NCBI GenBank assembly: GCA_005885325.1 | Contig: VAYX01000016.1 | Location: forward strand, 1-33,985 | DNA from: Actinomycetota bacterium | GTDB lineage: Bacteria > Actinomycetota > UBA4738 > HRBIN12 | Direction of reading: 5' to 3' | DNA: 33,985 nt | Part shown: positions 15,701 through 21,090 of the stretch, piece by piece | How positions within the stretch are numbered: the first letter of the stretch is position 1 | How the letters are laid out: the number at the start of each line of letters is the position of its first letter | Notes under the pieces: generated by a model | The model's input: the letters and a program-made list of their open reading frames with translations, nothing else | What the model was told of the DNA's origin: nothing | Databases searched by the model: none | Program-made: the position numbers and the translations under genes

Positions 15701-16146
15701 ACCTCCTCGAGCTGCCCCTGGCTGACGATGGTGTGCAGCGCGCGCCCGATGCCGCTCTCCGACAGCAGCTCCTGCACGTCGAGGAGCCGGCACACCCGCC
15801 CCCCGATCCGGTACTCGCTGTCGCCGCTCCTGAAGATCGTCCGGCTGACCTCGATCTCGCTCATCGGAACGGGGATCAGGCCGGCCGAGTTGTCGATCAC
15901 GAGCTTGACCTCGGCCATCCCGAGCGCCGGACGCTGCGGGCTCCCTGCGAAGATGACGTCCGCCATCTGATTGCCCCGCAAGGCTCTTGGGCCCTGCTCT
16001 CCCAGCACCCAGCTGATGGCGTCGACCAGGTTGGACTTGCCCGACCCGTTTGGGCCCACGATGACGCTGATCCCCGGGGCGAACTCGAGGATCGTCTTGT
16101 CGGCGAAGGACTTGAAGCCTCGGATCTGGAGGGAGCGAAGGAACAT
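12757..16146 (-). CDS. smc: Chromosome segregation protein SMC
   Basis: A 1129-residue condensin subunit that dimerises and, with ScpA and ScpB, organises and segregates the chromosome. The N-terminal head has Walker A GPNGSGKSN (31-39) and the Q-loop region NQMADVIFAGS. Two long Arg/Glu/Ala-rich coiled coils flank a hinge at about 500-640 (ALVAGLGPFADAVVYADMD, then CAFVTADGVLIGPAF). The C-terminal head carries the signature LLSGGERALTALAFLFAIF and Walker B FYLMDEVEPALDD. The ATG at 16144-16146 has no Shine-Dalgarno; TAGCAT lies 12 nt upstream. It is followed closely by ftsY. ScpA and ScpB are not in the window. Length is slightly below the usual 1150-1200. Confidence 0.97.
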   Translation of the reverse strand: MFLRSLQIRGFKSFADKTILEFAPGISVIVGPNGSGKSNLVDAISWVLGEQGPRALRGNQMADVIFAGSPQRPALGMAEVKLVIDNSAGLIPVPMSEIEVSRTIFRSGDSEYRIGGRVCRLLDVQELLSESGIGRALHTIVSQGQLEEVLTVRPEERRQYIEEAAGIAKHRRRRERAERKLAGLEQDLVRLSDVLAELRRQLKPLKQQAEMAHRHEELTAEADAVAVKLAAARLRDLLAERDRRTGGWDEGLERRKGARELLDSLDQDVASAADARARAVWALQEAEAVLRQTQEEKSSAERALRTAVEAESMARTQLAAEASRHARLTAMDEDSARMEARLGEVAVELEQRERELDEAERGFREAIETRRLVEEERRRISEEAAAHRAEMETLRASLASHERERARLEEHLGQVRERRAAVEAERARLGEEIERLDGESAPVSERKAALDGERTELARRVAELEEAERRFLARRELLEARKADLEETPGSRFLASRANRAVGLLGRLVEVEDGWERALVAGLGPFADAVVYADMDVAIEEAPNGEGATLAVAGGGPASFVLPEERTLLSIVSADPAARGLVSTVLKDIYIADSLEEAVAKHQTHPKCAFVTADGVLIGPAFIRTAASTSRGDEIARELARVEHDLARTLSAARPARHRLGQAAAEFERLAARLEQSDAEITRAAEAMARLETEANALAREEESQGQRLAGVEDAAAAWRDRLSAAEPATHVLPNLPRAPEPPIQHRVAVETLRRDRAGISARLTSVRAERATLAAQDPDALSAALDAAGIERGHADQRLVAAEAAMESAGARRDEAAEAEREATEGEAGVNRAWREASQELERLREEYEEEDRVRGDLERRVRDAERLLREGHQAEPEQAVASLGTDESAQSIERRAELVQRRLALLGRVNLLAGGEFEALSERHDFMARELDDVRKARRDLMQVVARIDEEIATTFAAAYRDVASSFEALFQELFPGGEGRLVATEPEDILATGIEIEARPGRKRVKRISLLSGGERALTALAFLFAIFKARPSPFYLMDEVEPALDDVNLHRFLQLIRGFVDDSQVLIVTHQKRTMEVAQMMYGVSMSKEGTSRVVGQRLEMPGEGPTAEPGDAVAVLHGPDAATE

Positions 16147-16158
16147 GTCTGGAGGCCG

Positions 16159-16164
16159 ATGCTA
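16159..16164 (-). promoter_or_regulatory. Candidate -10 element (TAGCAT) of smc, near-leaderless
   Basis: TAGCAT on the minus strand lies 12 nt before the smc ATG, in the 63-nt gap after acyP. The stretch from TAGCAT to the ATG resembles that of rplS (TAGCATC, then GGC and CTCC). No Shine-Dalgarno and no clear -35 are visible. Confidence 0.4.
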
Positions 16165-16209
16165 GCAGCGCCCGAGCGGTCGTTTCCCCGGTTTGACCAG
16201 GAACTTCAG

Positions 16210-16479
16210 TCAGCCGGTGATCCGGAAATCTCGGTCCCCCCGAACCTCTTCGGGAAGGACGTCGACCCGCTCCACGCGGGCGTGGTCCGGTCCCACCCCG
16301 CACCACGCCACCAACGCGTCCACGTCGTCGTCGATCCCTTCGAAGGCCGCCTCCACCCCCCCGTTCGGGAGATTGCGGACGAAGCCGCCGAGCCCGCGCT
16401 GTCGGGCCAACGTGGCGCACGTCGAGCGGAAGAAGACCCCCTGGACTCGGCCCTCGACCACCACGCGAACCCGCTTCAC
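16210..16479 (-). CDS. acyP: Acylphosphatase
   Basis: An 89-residue acylphosphatase hydrolysing carboxyl-phosphate bonds such as acetyl or carbamoyl phosphate. The family signature is complete: VVVEGRVQGVFFRSTCATLA with catalytic Arg18, and GFVRNLPNGGVEAAFEG with catalytic Asn36. The GTG at 16477-16479 gives the standard length; a longer upstream extension would cross the promoter and adds no conserved sequence. No Shine-Dalgarno is seen, and an AAGAAT element 6 nt upstream suggests a leaderless message. It precedes smc, as in mycobacteria. A divergent promoter region separates it from the nicotinamidase-family gene. Confidence 0.95.
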   Translation of the reverse strand: MKRVRVVVEGRVQGVFFRSTCATLARQRGLGGFVRNLPNGGVEAAFEGIDDDVDALVAWCGVGPDHARVERVDVLPEEVRGDRDFRITG

Positions 16480-16485
16480 TGCGGG

Positions 16486-16491
16486 ATTCTT
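16486..16491 (-). promoter_or_regulatory. Candidate -10 element (AAGAAT) of acyP, leaderless
   Basis: On the minus strand TAAGAAT covers 16486-16492, and the hexamer AAGAAT ends 6 nt before the acyP GTG. No Shine-Dalgarno fits in the remaining space, so transcription would begin at or beside the start codon. It is the weakest of the leaderless candidates because the hexamer itself starts with A. Confidence 0.35.
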
Positions 16492-16554
16492 ACCGGATCG
16501 GGCCGACGCCAACCCCAGGCGGCAACCAGGGCACGCTGAGACGACGGCCGTCCC

Positions 16555-16560
16555 TACAAT
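16555..16560 (+). promoter_or_regulatory. Candidate -10 element (TACAAT) for the nicotinamidase-family gene
   Basis: TACAAT matches the housekeeping -10 at five of six positions and lies 23 nt before the GTG at 16584. A GGAGG ribosome site (16568-16572) sits 11 nt before that GTG. No good -35 is visible. Together with the acyP element it makes this 104-nt gap a divergent promoter region. Confidence 0.45.
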
Positions 16561-16583
16561 CCTCCTCGGAGGCAAAGCAAACA

Positions 16584-17165
16584 GTGGACCTCGGCCCGAA
16601 AGCCGCTCTGATCGTCGTGGACGTCCAGAACGACTTCGCCGACCCCAAGGGGAGCCTCTACGTGAAGGGGGGCGAGATGGTGGTCCCGGTGATCAACGAG
16701 CAGGTGGAGGCGGCGAGGGCGGCCGGAGCTCTCGTCGTGTACACGCAGGACTGGCACCCGACGTCGACGCCCCACTTCCAGAAGGACGGCGGCATCTGGC
16801 CCGTGCACTGTGTCAAGGAGACGTGGGGCGCCGAGCTCCACCCGGATCTCTAGGTCGTGGGCCAGTCGGTGAAGAAAGGGACCGACGGCGAGGACGGCTA
16901 CTCCGCGTTCAGCGTGCGGGATCCGAGGACCGGGGAGACGGCCTCCACCCAGCTCGAGGCCATGCTCCGGGAACGAGGCGTCCAGGCCGTCACGGTGTGC
17001 GGCCTGGCCACCGACTATTGCGTGGTCGAGACGGTCCTCGACGCGCGGCGGCTGCGGTTCGAGACCGAGGTGCTTTCCCCGGCCGTCCGGGCGGTCGACC
17101 TCCACCCCGGCGACGGTGACCGCGCGCTCGAGCGCATGCGCGAGGCAGGGGCGGTCGTCGGTTAG
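16584..17165 (+). pseudogene. Nicotinamidase/isochorismatase-family hydrolase interrupted by an in-frame amber codon
   Basis: One cysteine-hydrolase frame of 194 codons (stop included), split by TAG at 16851-16853. The first part (89 residues) has ALIVVDVQNDF with catalytic Asp13 and the metal set Asp56, His58, His64 and His75 (TQDWHPTSTPHF, WPVHC). The second part, in the same frame, has the catalytic Lys in KKGTDGEDGYSAF and nucleophile Cys in GLATDYCVVETVLDA. Neither half alone could be active. The family alignment runs straight through the stop (HPDL, TAG, VVGQSVKKGTD), so only one codon is affected. A GTG at 16857 could restart translation, but it lacks a convincing ribosome site. The spacing of metal ligands is closest to nicotinamidase (PncA), which makes nicotinate for NAD salvage. 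Possible explanations are a nonsense mutation, amber readthrough or a sequencing error. Confidence 0.85.
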
Positions 17166-17180
17166 CGGTCGCCGCCGAGG

Positions 17181-18023
17181 TCAGCTCTGGCATTGCGGGC
17201 AGAAGTAGGCGCTCCGGCCGGAGACCTTCACGGTCTGGATCGGGGTGCGGCAGCGCCGGCAGGGCAGGCTCTGGCGGCCGTAGACCTTGAGCTCGTTCTG
17301 GAACTCGCCTGGCTTGCCGAACAGGTCGAGGTACGCCTCGTCCTCCAGCGTCGTCCCCCGGTACCGGATGGCCTCCTGCAAGACCTCCTGGAGCGAGCGA
17401 TAGAGACGGCGCACCTCCTGCGAGGAGAGTGTGTCCGACAACCGGTCGTGCCGCAGCCCCGCGGCGAACAGAACCTCGTCGGAGTAGATGTTGCCCAGCC
17501 CGGAGATGAACTTCTGGTCCATGAGGAGCTGCTTCAGCTTCGACCCCCGTTGGGCCATCTGCCCCCCAAACGACTGCCACGTGAAGACGTGGTCGAGGGG
17601 GTCGATGGCGATGTGCTGGAGCTCCTTCACCTTCCCCAGGTCATCGCCGGCCGCGACGAACATCTCCCCGAAGGTGCGCGGGTCGACGAACCGGAGGTCG
17701 CCCCCCTGCTGGAAGGTGATCACGACGTGGGTATGGGGCGGGAGCGGCACCCGCTTGTTGCCTCGGACGAACTGGCCGCTCATGCCGAAATGGACCACAA
17801 GCACGTCACCGTTGTCCAGGAACAGCAGGACGTACTTCCCACGGCGGTCGGCCTTCAGGATCTTGCGGCCGACGAGCCTGTCGACGAACTCCTTGCGCCT
17901 GCCGTGCCGGCGGATGACCCGCATGGCATTCTTCGACGGTCGGACCTCGGCCGCGGCGATCTTGCGGCCCACGACGTCCTTTTCGAGGTCTCGCCGCATC
18001 ACCTCGACTTCGGGAAGCTCCAC
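17181..18023 (-). CDS. mutM: Formamidopyrimidine-DNA glycosylase-like protein lacking the N-terminal proline
   Basis: A 280-residue Fpg/Nei-family protein; the family excises oxidised purines and cuts the abasic site. It has the catalytic-domain Lys in RRGKYVLLFLDNG, HFGMSGQF, the helix-two-turn-helix GLGNIYSDEVLFAAGL, and an intact zinc finger (CRRC...CPQC) with its Arg in GRSAYFC. The normal start is Met-Pro-Glu-Leu-Pro-Glu; here GTG GAG CTT CCC GAA gives Met-Glu-Leu-Pro-Glu, so the proline whose amine attacks the sugar is absent. The GTG (18021-18023) directly follows the rnc stop TAG in the same frame, so no upstream start can restore it. The gene order rnc-mutM is standard. It may be a real subfamily with altered chemistry or a binding-only protein. 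Confidence 0.93.
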   Translation of the reverse strand: MELPEVEVMRRDLEKDVVGRKIAAAEVRPSKNAMRVIRRHGRRKEFVDRLVGRKILKADRRGKYVLLFLDNGDVLVVHFGMSGQFVRGNKRVPLPPHTHVVITFQQGGDLRFVDPRTFGEMFVAAGDDLGKVKELQHIAIDPLDHVFTWQSFGGQMAQRGSKLKQLLMDQKFISGLGNIYSDEVLFAAGLRHDRLSDTLSSQEVRRLYRSLQEVLQEAIRYRGTTLEDEAYLDLFGKPGEFQNELKVYGRQSLPCRRCRTPIQTVKVSGRSAYFCPQCQS

Positions 18024-18755
18024 CTACGCTCCCTTCGACCCCGTCTCGACGGGGCGCTCCGAGAGCTTCACGTAGGCTTCGTGGGCGGCCTGCTGCTCGG
18101 CCTCTTTCTTGGAGCGGCCGATCCCGGTGCCGTAGGGCCTCCCGGCCAGGAAGACGGTGGCCGTGAACTCCTTCTCATGGTCGGGGCCCCGTTCGTCGAT
18201 GCGGTACTCCGGGAGCGCCCGCAGGTCCTGCGAGGCCAGCTCCTGGAGGATCGTCTTGTAATCGCGTTCTCCCTCGCCCCGGACGTACGCAACCATGCGC
18301 GGGCGGAACAACCGCTCGATGATCGGTCGCGCGGCGTCGAGCCCGAGGTCGAGGTAGACAGCGCCCAGGACGGCCTCCAAGGCGTCGGCCAGGATGCTGG
18401 ACTTGTCCCTTCCCCCGGAGAGCTCCTCCCCCTTGCCCAGGCGGATCACCGAACCGAGCCCGAGGTCGCGGGCCACCTCGGCCAGGGCTCCCATGTTCAC
18501 GATGGCCGCACGCAGCTTGGCCAGCTCACCCTCGGAGAGGTCGGGGAACTCCCGGTACGCCAGATCGGTGACCACCAGACCGAGGACGGCATCGCCCAGG
18601 AACTCGAGGCGCTCGTTGTTGAACGCGAGCTCCTGCTCGAACGCGAACGACCGGTGGGTCAACGACTGGTCACGAAGGTCGGCGTCCGCGAAGCGGACGC
18701 CGAGCGCCCGCTCCAAGGCCACGGTCGTCGCGTCGTCGGCACCGGTCGAGCTCAC
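18024..18755 (-). CDS. rnc: Ribonuclease III
   Basis: A 243-residue double-strand-specific endoribonuclease that processes rRNA precursors and structured mRNAs. The catalytic domain carries the signature NNERLEFLGDAVLGLVV (about 46-62) and the second acidic site in ILADALEAVLGAVYLDLG. The C-terminal double-stranded RNA-binding domain (about 165-235) has KTILQELASQ, and GIGRSKKEAEQQAAHEAYVKL. I chose the GTG at 18753-18755 because GAGGGA lies 6 nt upstream. A GTG at 18765-18767 is the alternative; any longer reading runs back through rpmF. The stop TAG is immediately followed by the mutM start. Neighbours rpmF, DUF177 and mutM are in the standard actinobacterial order. Confidence 0.95.
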   Translation of the reverse strand: MSSTGADDATTVALERALGVRFADADLRDQSLTHRSFAFEQELAFNNERLEFLGDAVLGLVVTDLAYREFPDLSEGELAKLRAAIVNMGALAEVARDLGLGSVIRLGKGEELSGGRDKSSILADALEAVLGAVYLDLGLDAARPIIERLFRPRMVAYVRGEGERDYKTILQELASQDLRALPEYRIDERGPDHEKEFTATVFLAGRPYGTGIGRSKKEAEQQAAHEAYVKLSERPVETGSKGA

Positions 18756-18774
18756 GCGGTCCCTCACGACCTCG

Positions 18775-18951
18775 CTACTCGACCTCGATGGCCTGGCGAC
18801 CCCCGTAGTAGCCGCAATTGGCGCAGACACGATGGGGGAGCTTGGGTTGATGGCACTGGGGGCAGGTGGAGTACGTCGCGGCCTGCGCCTTCCAGTTGGC
18901 ACGCCGCTTGGCCCCCCGGGCCTGGGTCTGTCTCCTCTTCGGTACCGGCAT
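18775..18951 (-). CDS. rpmF: 50S ribosomal protein bL32, zinc-binding form
   Basis: A 58-residue bL32. It opens with MPVPKRRQTQARGAKRRANW, the usual basic N-terminus, and carries a zinc ribbon with Cys30, Cys33, Cys43 and Cys46 (CPQCHQPKLPHRVCANC). The ATG at 18949-18951 has a strong ribosome site, GGAAGGA. DUF177 ends 28 nt upstream, and rnc begins 19 nt downstream. The DUF177-rpmF pair is one of the most conserved bacterial gene pairs. Because the cysteines are all present, this is the zinc-dependent paralogue, not a zinc-free replacement. Confidence 0.97.
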   Translation of the reverse strand: MPVPKRRQTQARGAKRRANWKAQAATYSTCPQCHQPKLPHRVCANCGYYGGRQAIEVE

Positions 18952-18979
18952 CGGTCCTTCCTTTCTCGCCTGTCGCGCC

Positions 18980-19480
18980 CTACGGGTCGCGGAACAGCTG
19001 CTCGAGCCCGGCCCACCGTGGATCGACGACCTCCTCGGAGCACGTGCACTCGCCGAGGTTGCGGTCGCCACCGCAACGCGGGCACAGCCCCAGACAATCG
19101 GGCCGGCACAAGGGGGAGAACGGCATCGACAGGACGACGGAGTCCCGGACCATCTGCTCCGGGTCCAGCGTCAGGTCCTCACCGAGCTCGTAATCGTCCT
19201 CCGGACCCGGCCGGAGAGGGAACAGCTCGTGCATCTCGACGTCGAACGGCTGCGTGAACTCCTTCAGGCATCGGGCGCAGCGGAGCGCCATCGTGCCCCG
19301 GATGGTCCCGGTCGCGTACACCCCGTCGACCACGCTCTCCAATGTGAGATCGCCCGAGAGGCGCTGGTCCCCCGAAACCTCGGCAAGCTCCGTGTGCAAC
19401 CCCTCGACGGCCTCGTCCACGCGCACCGTCTTGGTCGAGCCTGGGCTGTCGACCAGGTCGCGGACGTCGATCGCGCGCAT
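18980..19480 (-). CDS. DUF177 (YceD) family protein
   Basis: A 166-residue YceD/DUF177 protein. The family is linked by gene order to bL32 and, from genetic work in plants and bacteria, to 23S rRNA and 50S maturation; a molecular activity is not firmly known. The conserved block is LRCARCLKEFTQPFDVEMHELF, and a second Cys-rich patch is CRPDCLGLCPRCGGDRNLGECTC, a probable zinc site. I chose the ATG at 19478-19480 since GAGGAG lies 8 nt upstream. An ATG at 19484-19486 and a GTG at 19487-19489, both overlapping the upstream stop, are possible. It follows the coiled-coil gene and precedes rpmF. Confidence 0.94.
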   Translation of the reverse strand: MRAIDVRDLVDSPGSTKTVRVDEAVEGLHTELAEVSGDQRLSGDLTLESVVDGVYATGTIRGTMALRCARCLKEFTQPFDVEMHELFPLRPGPEDDYELGEDLTLDPEQMVRDSVVLSMPFSPLCRPDCLGLCPRCGGDRNLGECTCSEEVVDPRWAGLEQLFRDP

Positions 19481-19485
19481 CACCA

Positions 19486-20019
19486 TCACTCCTCTTCCTC
19501 CAACTCCTCCGGGCCGAACTCCTGCTGGGCCGGCGCCGTCCCCCGCAGGCGGTCCCTTCCCCCCTCCACCTGCTCGAGCGTGCGGCCCAGGGCGGCCTTG
19601 GTGGCAGCCAGCTCCTCACCGCTTCGCTGCAGCGCGATCTCGAATTGGGCCAGCTTGGCGTCCACGTAGTCTTCGGCCTCCAGGCGCATCCGCCGGGCCT
19701 CCTCGCGGGCCTCGGCCAGGATCCGGTCGGCTTCGGCCTCCGCTCGCTTCATCACCTCTTCGCGGGTGGCCATGCGGAGCTGCTCCTGCTCTGCCTCCTC
19801 CACGATCCGCTGCGAGTCGCGGCGGGCCTTGGTCAGGAGCTCCTCACGATCCTTCACCACCCACCGGGCCTGCTTGATCTCCTCGGGCAAGGCCTCCCGC
19901 ATCTGGGCCACCAGCTCCAGGATCTCCTCCCGGTTCAGCAGGGCCGACGAGGAGAGCGGCATGGACTTCGCCTCCCTGATCATGTCCTCCATCTGTTGCA
20001 GGCGGGCCGCAAGGTCCAC
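19486..20019 (-). CDS. Coiled-coil protein resembling mycobacterial Rv2927c (DivIVA/ATP-synthase-b-like)
   Basis: A 177-residue, highly charged helical protein. The first 45 residues (LQQMEDMIREAKSMPLSSSA, then NREEILELVAQMREALPEEI) form a small domain I recognise from the Rv2927c family. A long coiled coil from about 50 to 165 includes AEAEADRILAEAREEARRM and ends EELEEEE. There is no signal or membrane segment. The GTG at 20017-20019 overlaps the coaD stop by one base (TAGTG), and the end overlaps the DUF177 start region. Family members are often labelled DivIVA-like, which suggests cell-pole or growth-site scaffolding, but I see no DivIVA membrane-binding motif. Function should be treated as unknown. 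Confidence 0.88.
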   Translation of the reverse strand: MDLAARLQQMEDMIREAKSMPLSSSALLNREEILELVAQMREALPEEIKQARWVVKDREELLTKARRDSQRIVEEAEQEQLRMATREEVMKRAEAEADRILAEAREEARRMRLEAEDYVDAKLAQFEIALQRSGEELAATKAALGRTLEQVEGGRDRLRGTAPAQQEFGPEELEEEE

Positions 20020-20504
20020 TACCGGGGACCCCCGAGCTTCTCCGCCAGCCGCTCGGCCACGACCGCCGGCACCAGCCCCGAGACGTCGCCTCCGTACCTG
20101 GCGACCTCCCTGACCAAAGACGAGGACAGGAACGACCAGTTCGGCGCGGTGGTCATGAACAGGGTCTCCACGCCCGACAGGCTCCGGTTCATCTGGGCCA
20201 TCTGGATCTCGTACTCGAAGTCCGTCACCGCCCGGAGGCCCTTGACAATGACGCTGGAGCCCCGGAGCCTTGCGTAGTCCACGAGCAATCCGGAGAACGG
20301 ATCGACCTCCACGTTCCCCAGCTCGCTCGTTGCCTCCTTGAGCATCGAGACCCGCTCCTCCACACTGAACAATGGTTGCTTGGCCGGGTTCTCCAGCACC
20401 GCGACCACCACCGTGTCGAAGTGCCGCCCAGCCCGTTCGATGATGTCGAGATGACCGTTCGTCACGGGGTCGAACGTCCCCGGACACAGGGCGGTCAAGC
20501 CCAA
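20019..20504 (-). CDS. coaD: Phosphopantetheine adenylyltransferase
   Basis: A 161-residue enzyme transferring AMP from ATP to 4'-phosphopantetheine, the fourth step of coenzyme A synthesis. The nucleotidyltransferase signature is ALCPGTFDPVTNGHLDIIER, with the T/HxGH-type motif TNGH. Further blocks are the Lys-containing VIVKGLRAVTDFEYEIQMAQ and the second ATP site SFLSSSLVREVARYGGDV. The TTG at 20502-20504 has GGGAGGT 5 nt upstream and starts one base after the rsmD stop; a second TTG six bases on is possible. The coiled-coil gene overlaps its stop by one base. Length is standard. Confidence 0.96.
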   Translation of the reverse strand: MGLTALCPGTFDPVTNGHLDIIERAGRHFDTVVVAVLENPAKQPLFSVEERVSMLKEATSELGNVEVDPFSGLLVDYARLRGSSVIVKGLRAVTDFEYEIQMAQMNRSLSGVETLFMTTAPNWSFLSSSLVREVARYGGDVSGLVPAVVAERLAEKLGGPR

Positions 20505-20505
20505 C

Positions 20506-21060
20506 TCAGACCTCCCGGTAGACCAGGACGAGGGTGTCGCCGTACTCCAGGCGCCTCGCGACGTGCCAGTGTACTGGAATGACAGGCATGGAACCCCTGA
20601 CCGGACGGGTCAGGACGACCGTCCACCCGTGCTCGGGGAGCCATCCCGATCCGAGCTCGGCGAGCACGGCGTCCACCTCCGCCTCGGGCGCCTCGTAGGG
20701 GGGATCGGCCACCACCAGGTCGAACGGTCCTGCCGATCTGTCATGCCTGGTGACGAACGCGGTCACCGCCGAAGCGATCACGGCCCCCCGCTCGGCCAGC
20801 GCCGTACGGTCGAGGTTCCGGCGGATGGTGGTCAGTGCCGGGCGGCTCCGGTCCACGAAGGCGGCCCGCTCCGCCCCCCGCGAGAGGGCCTCGATGCCCA
20901 ATGCGCCCGTCCCCGCGTACAGGTCCAGCACCGCCGCGCCGGGGACGTCGGAGGCGATGCTGGAGAACAGGCCCTCCCTCGCCATGTCGGAGACCGGGCG
21001 AACCCCCCGCGGGACGGGCGCCAGGCGGACGCCTTTCGCCGTCCCGGCGATGATCCGCAT
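20506..21060 (-). CDS. rsmD: 16S rRNA (guanine(966)-N(2))-methyltransferase RsmD
   Basis: A 184-residue Rossmann-fold methyltransferase modifying G966 of 16S rRNA with S-adenosylmethionine. The opening MRIIAGTAKGVRLAPVP and RPVSDMAREGLFSSI are typical. Motif I is VLDLYAGTGALGIEALSRGA, and the catalytic motif IV is VVADPPYEAPE. The ATG at 21058-21060 has no Shine-Dalgarno, and TACAGT lies 7 nt upstream, so a leaderless transcript starting in the recG-rsmD gap (30 nt) is possible in addition to readthrough from recG. coaD begins 1 nt after the stop, the usual pairing. Confidence 0.95.
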   Translation of the reverse strand: MRIIAGTAKGVRLAPVPRGVRPVSDMAREGLFSSIASDVPGAAVLDLYAGTGALGIEALSRGAERAAFVDRSRPALTTIRRNLDRTALAERGAVIASAVTAFVTRHDRSAGPFDLVVADPPYEAPEAEVDAVLAELGSGWLPEHGWTVVLTRPVRGSMPVIPVHWHVARRLEYGDTLVLVYREV

Positions 21061-21067
21061 GGAAACG

Positions 21068-21073
21068 ACTGTA
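21068..21073 (-). promoter_or_regulatory. Candidate -10 element (TACAGT) of rsmD, leaderless
   Basis: TACAGT on the minus strand ends 7 nt before the rsmD ATG, in the short recG-rsmD gap. It fits TANNNT and no Shine-Dalgarno is present. No -35 is visible. Confidence 0.4.
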
Positions 21074-21090
21074 ACGGCGTCGGCAGACCG

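Noticed and set aside
14332..16539. A 735-codon plus-strand frame opposite smc
   Set aside because: It mirrors the codon pattern of the SMC coiled coil and shows no conserved motif.
16561..16572. CCTCCTCGGAGG palindrome before the nicotinamidase-family gene
   Set aside because: The loop would be 2 nt, too short for a stable hairpin; the GGAGG half is better read as a ribosome site.
18756..19109. Upstream extension of the RNase III reading frame
   Set aside because: It crosses rpmF and DUF177 coding sequence and is not family-like.
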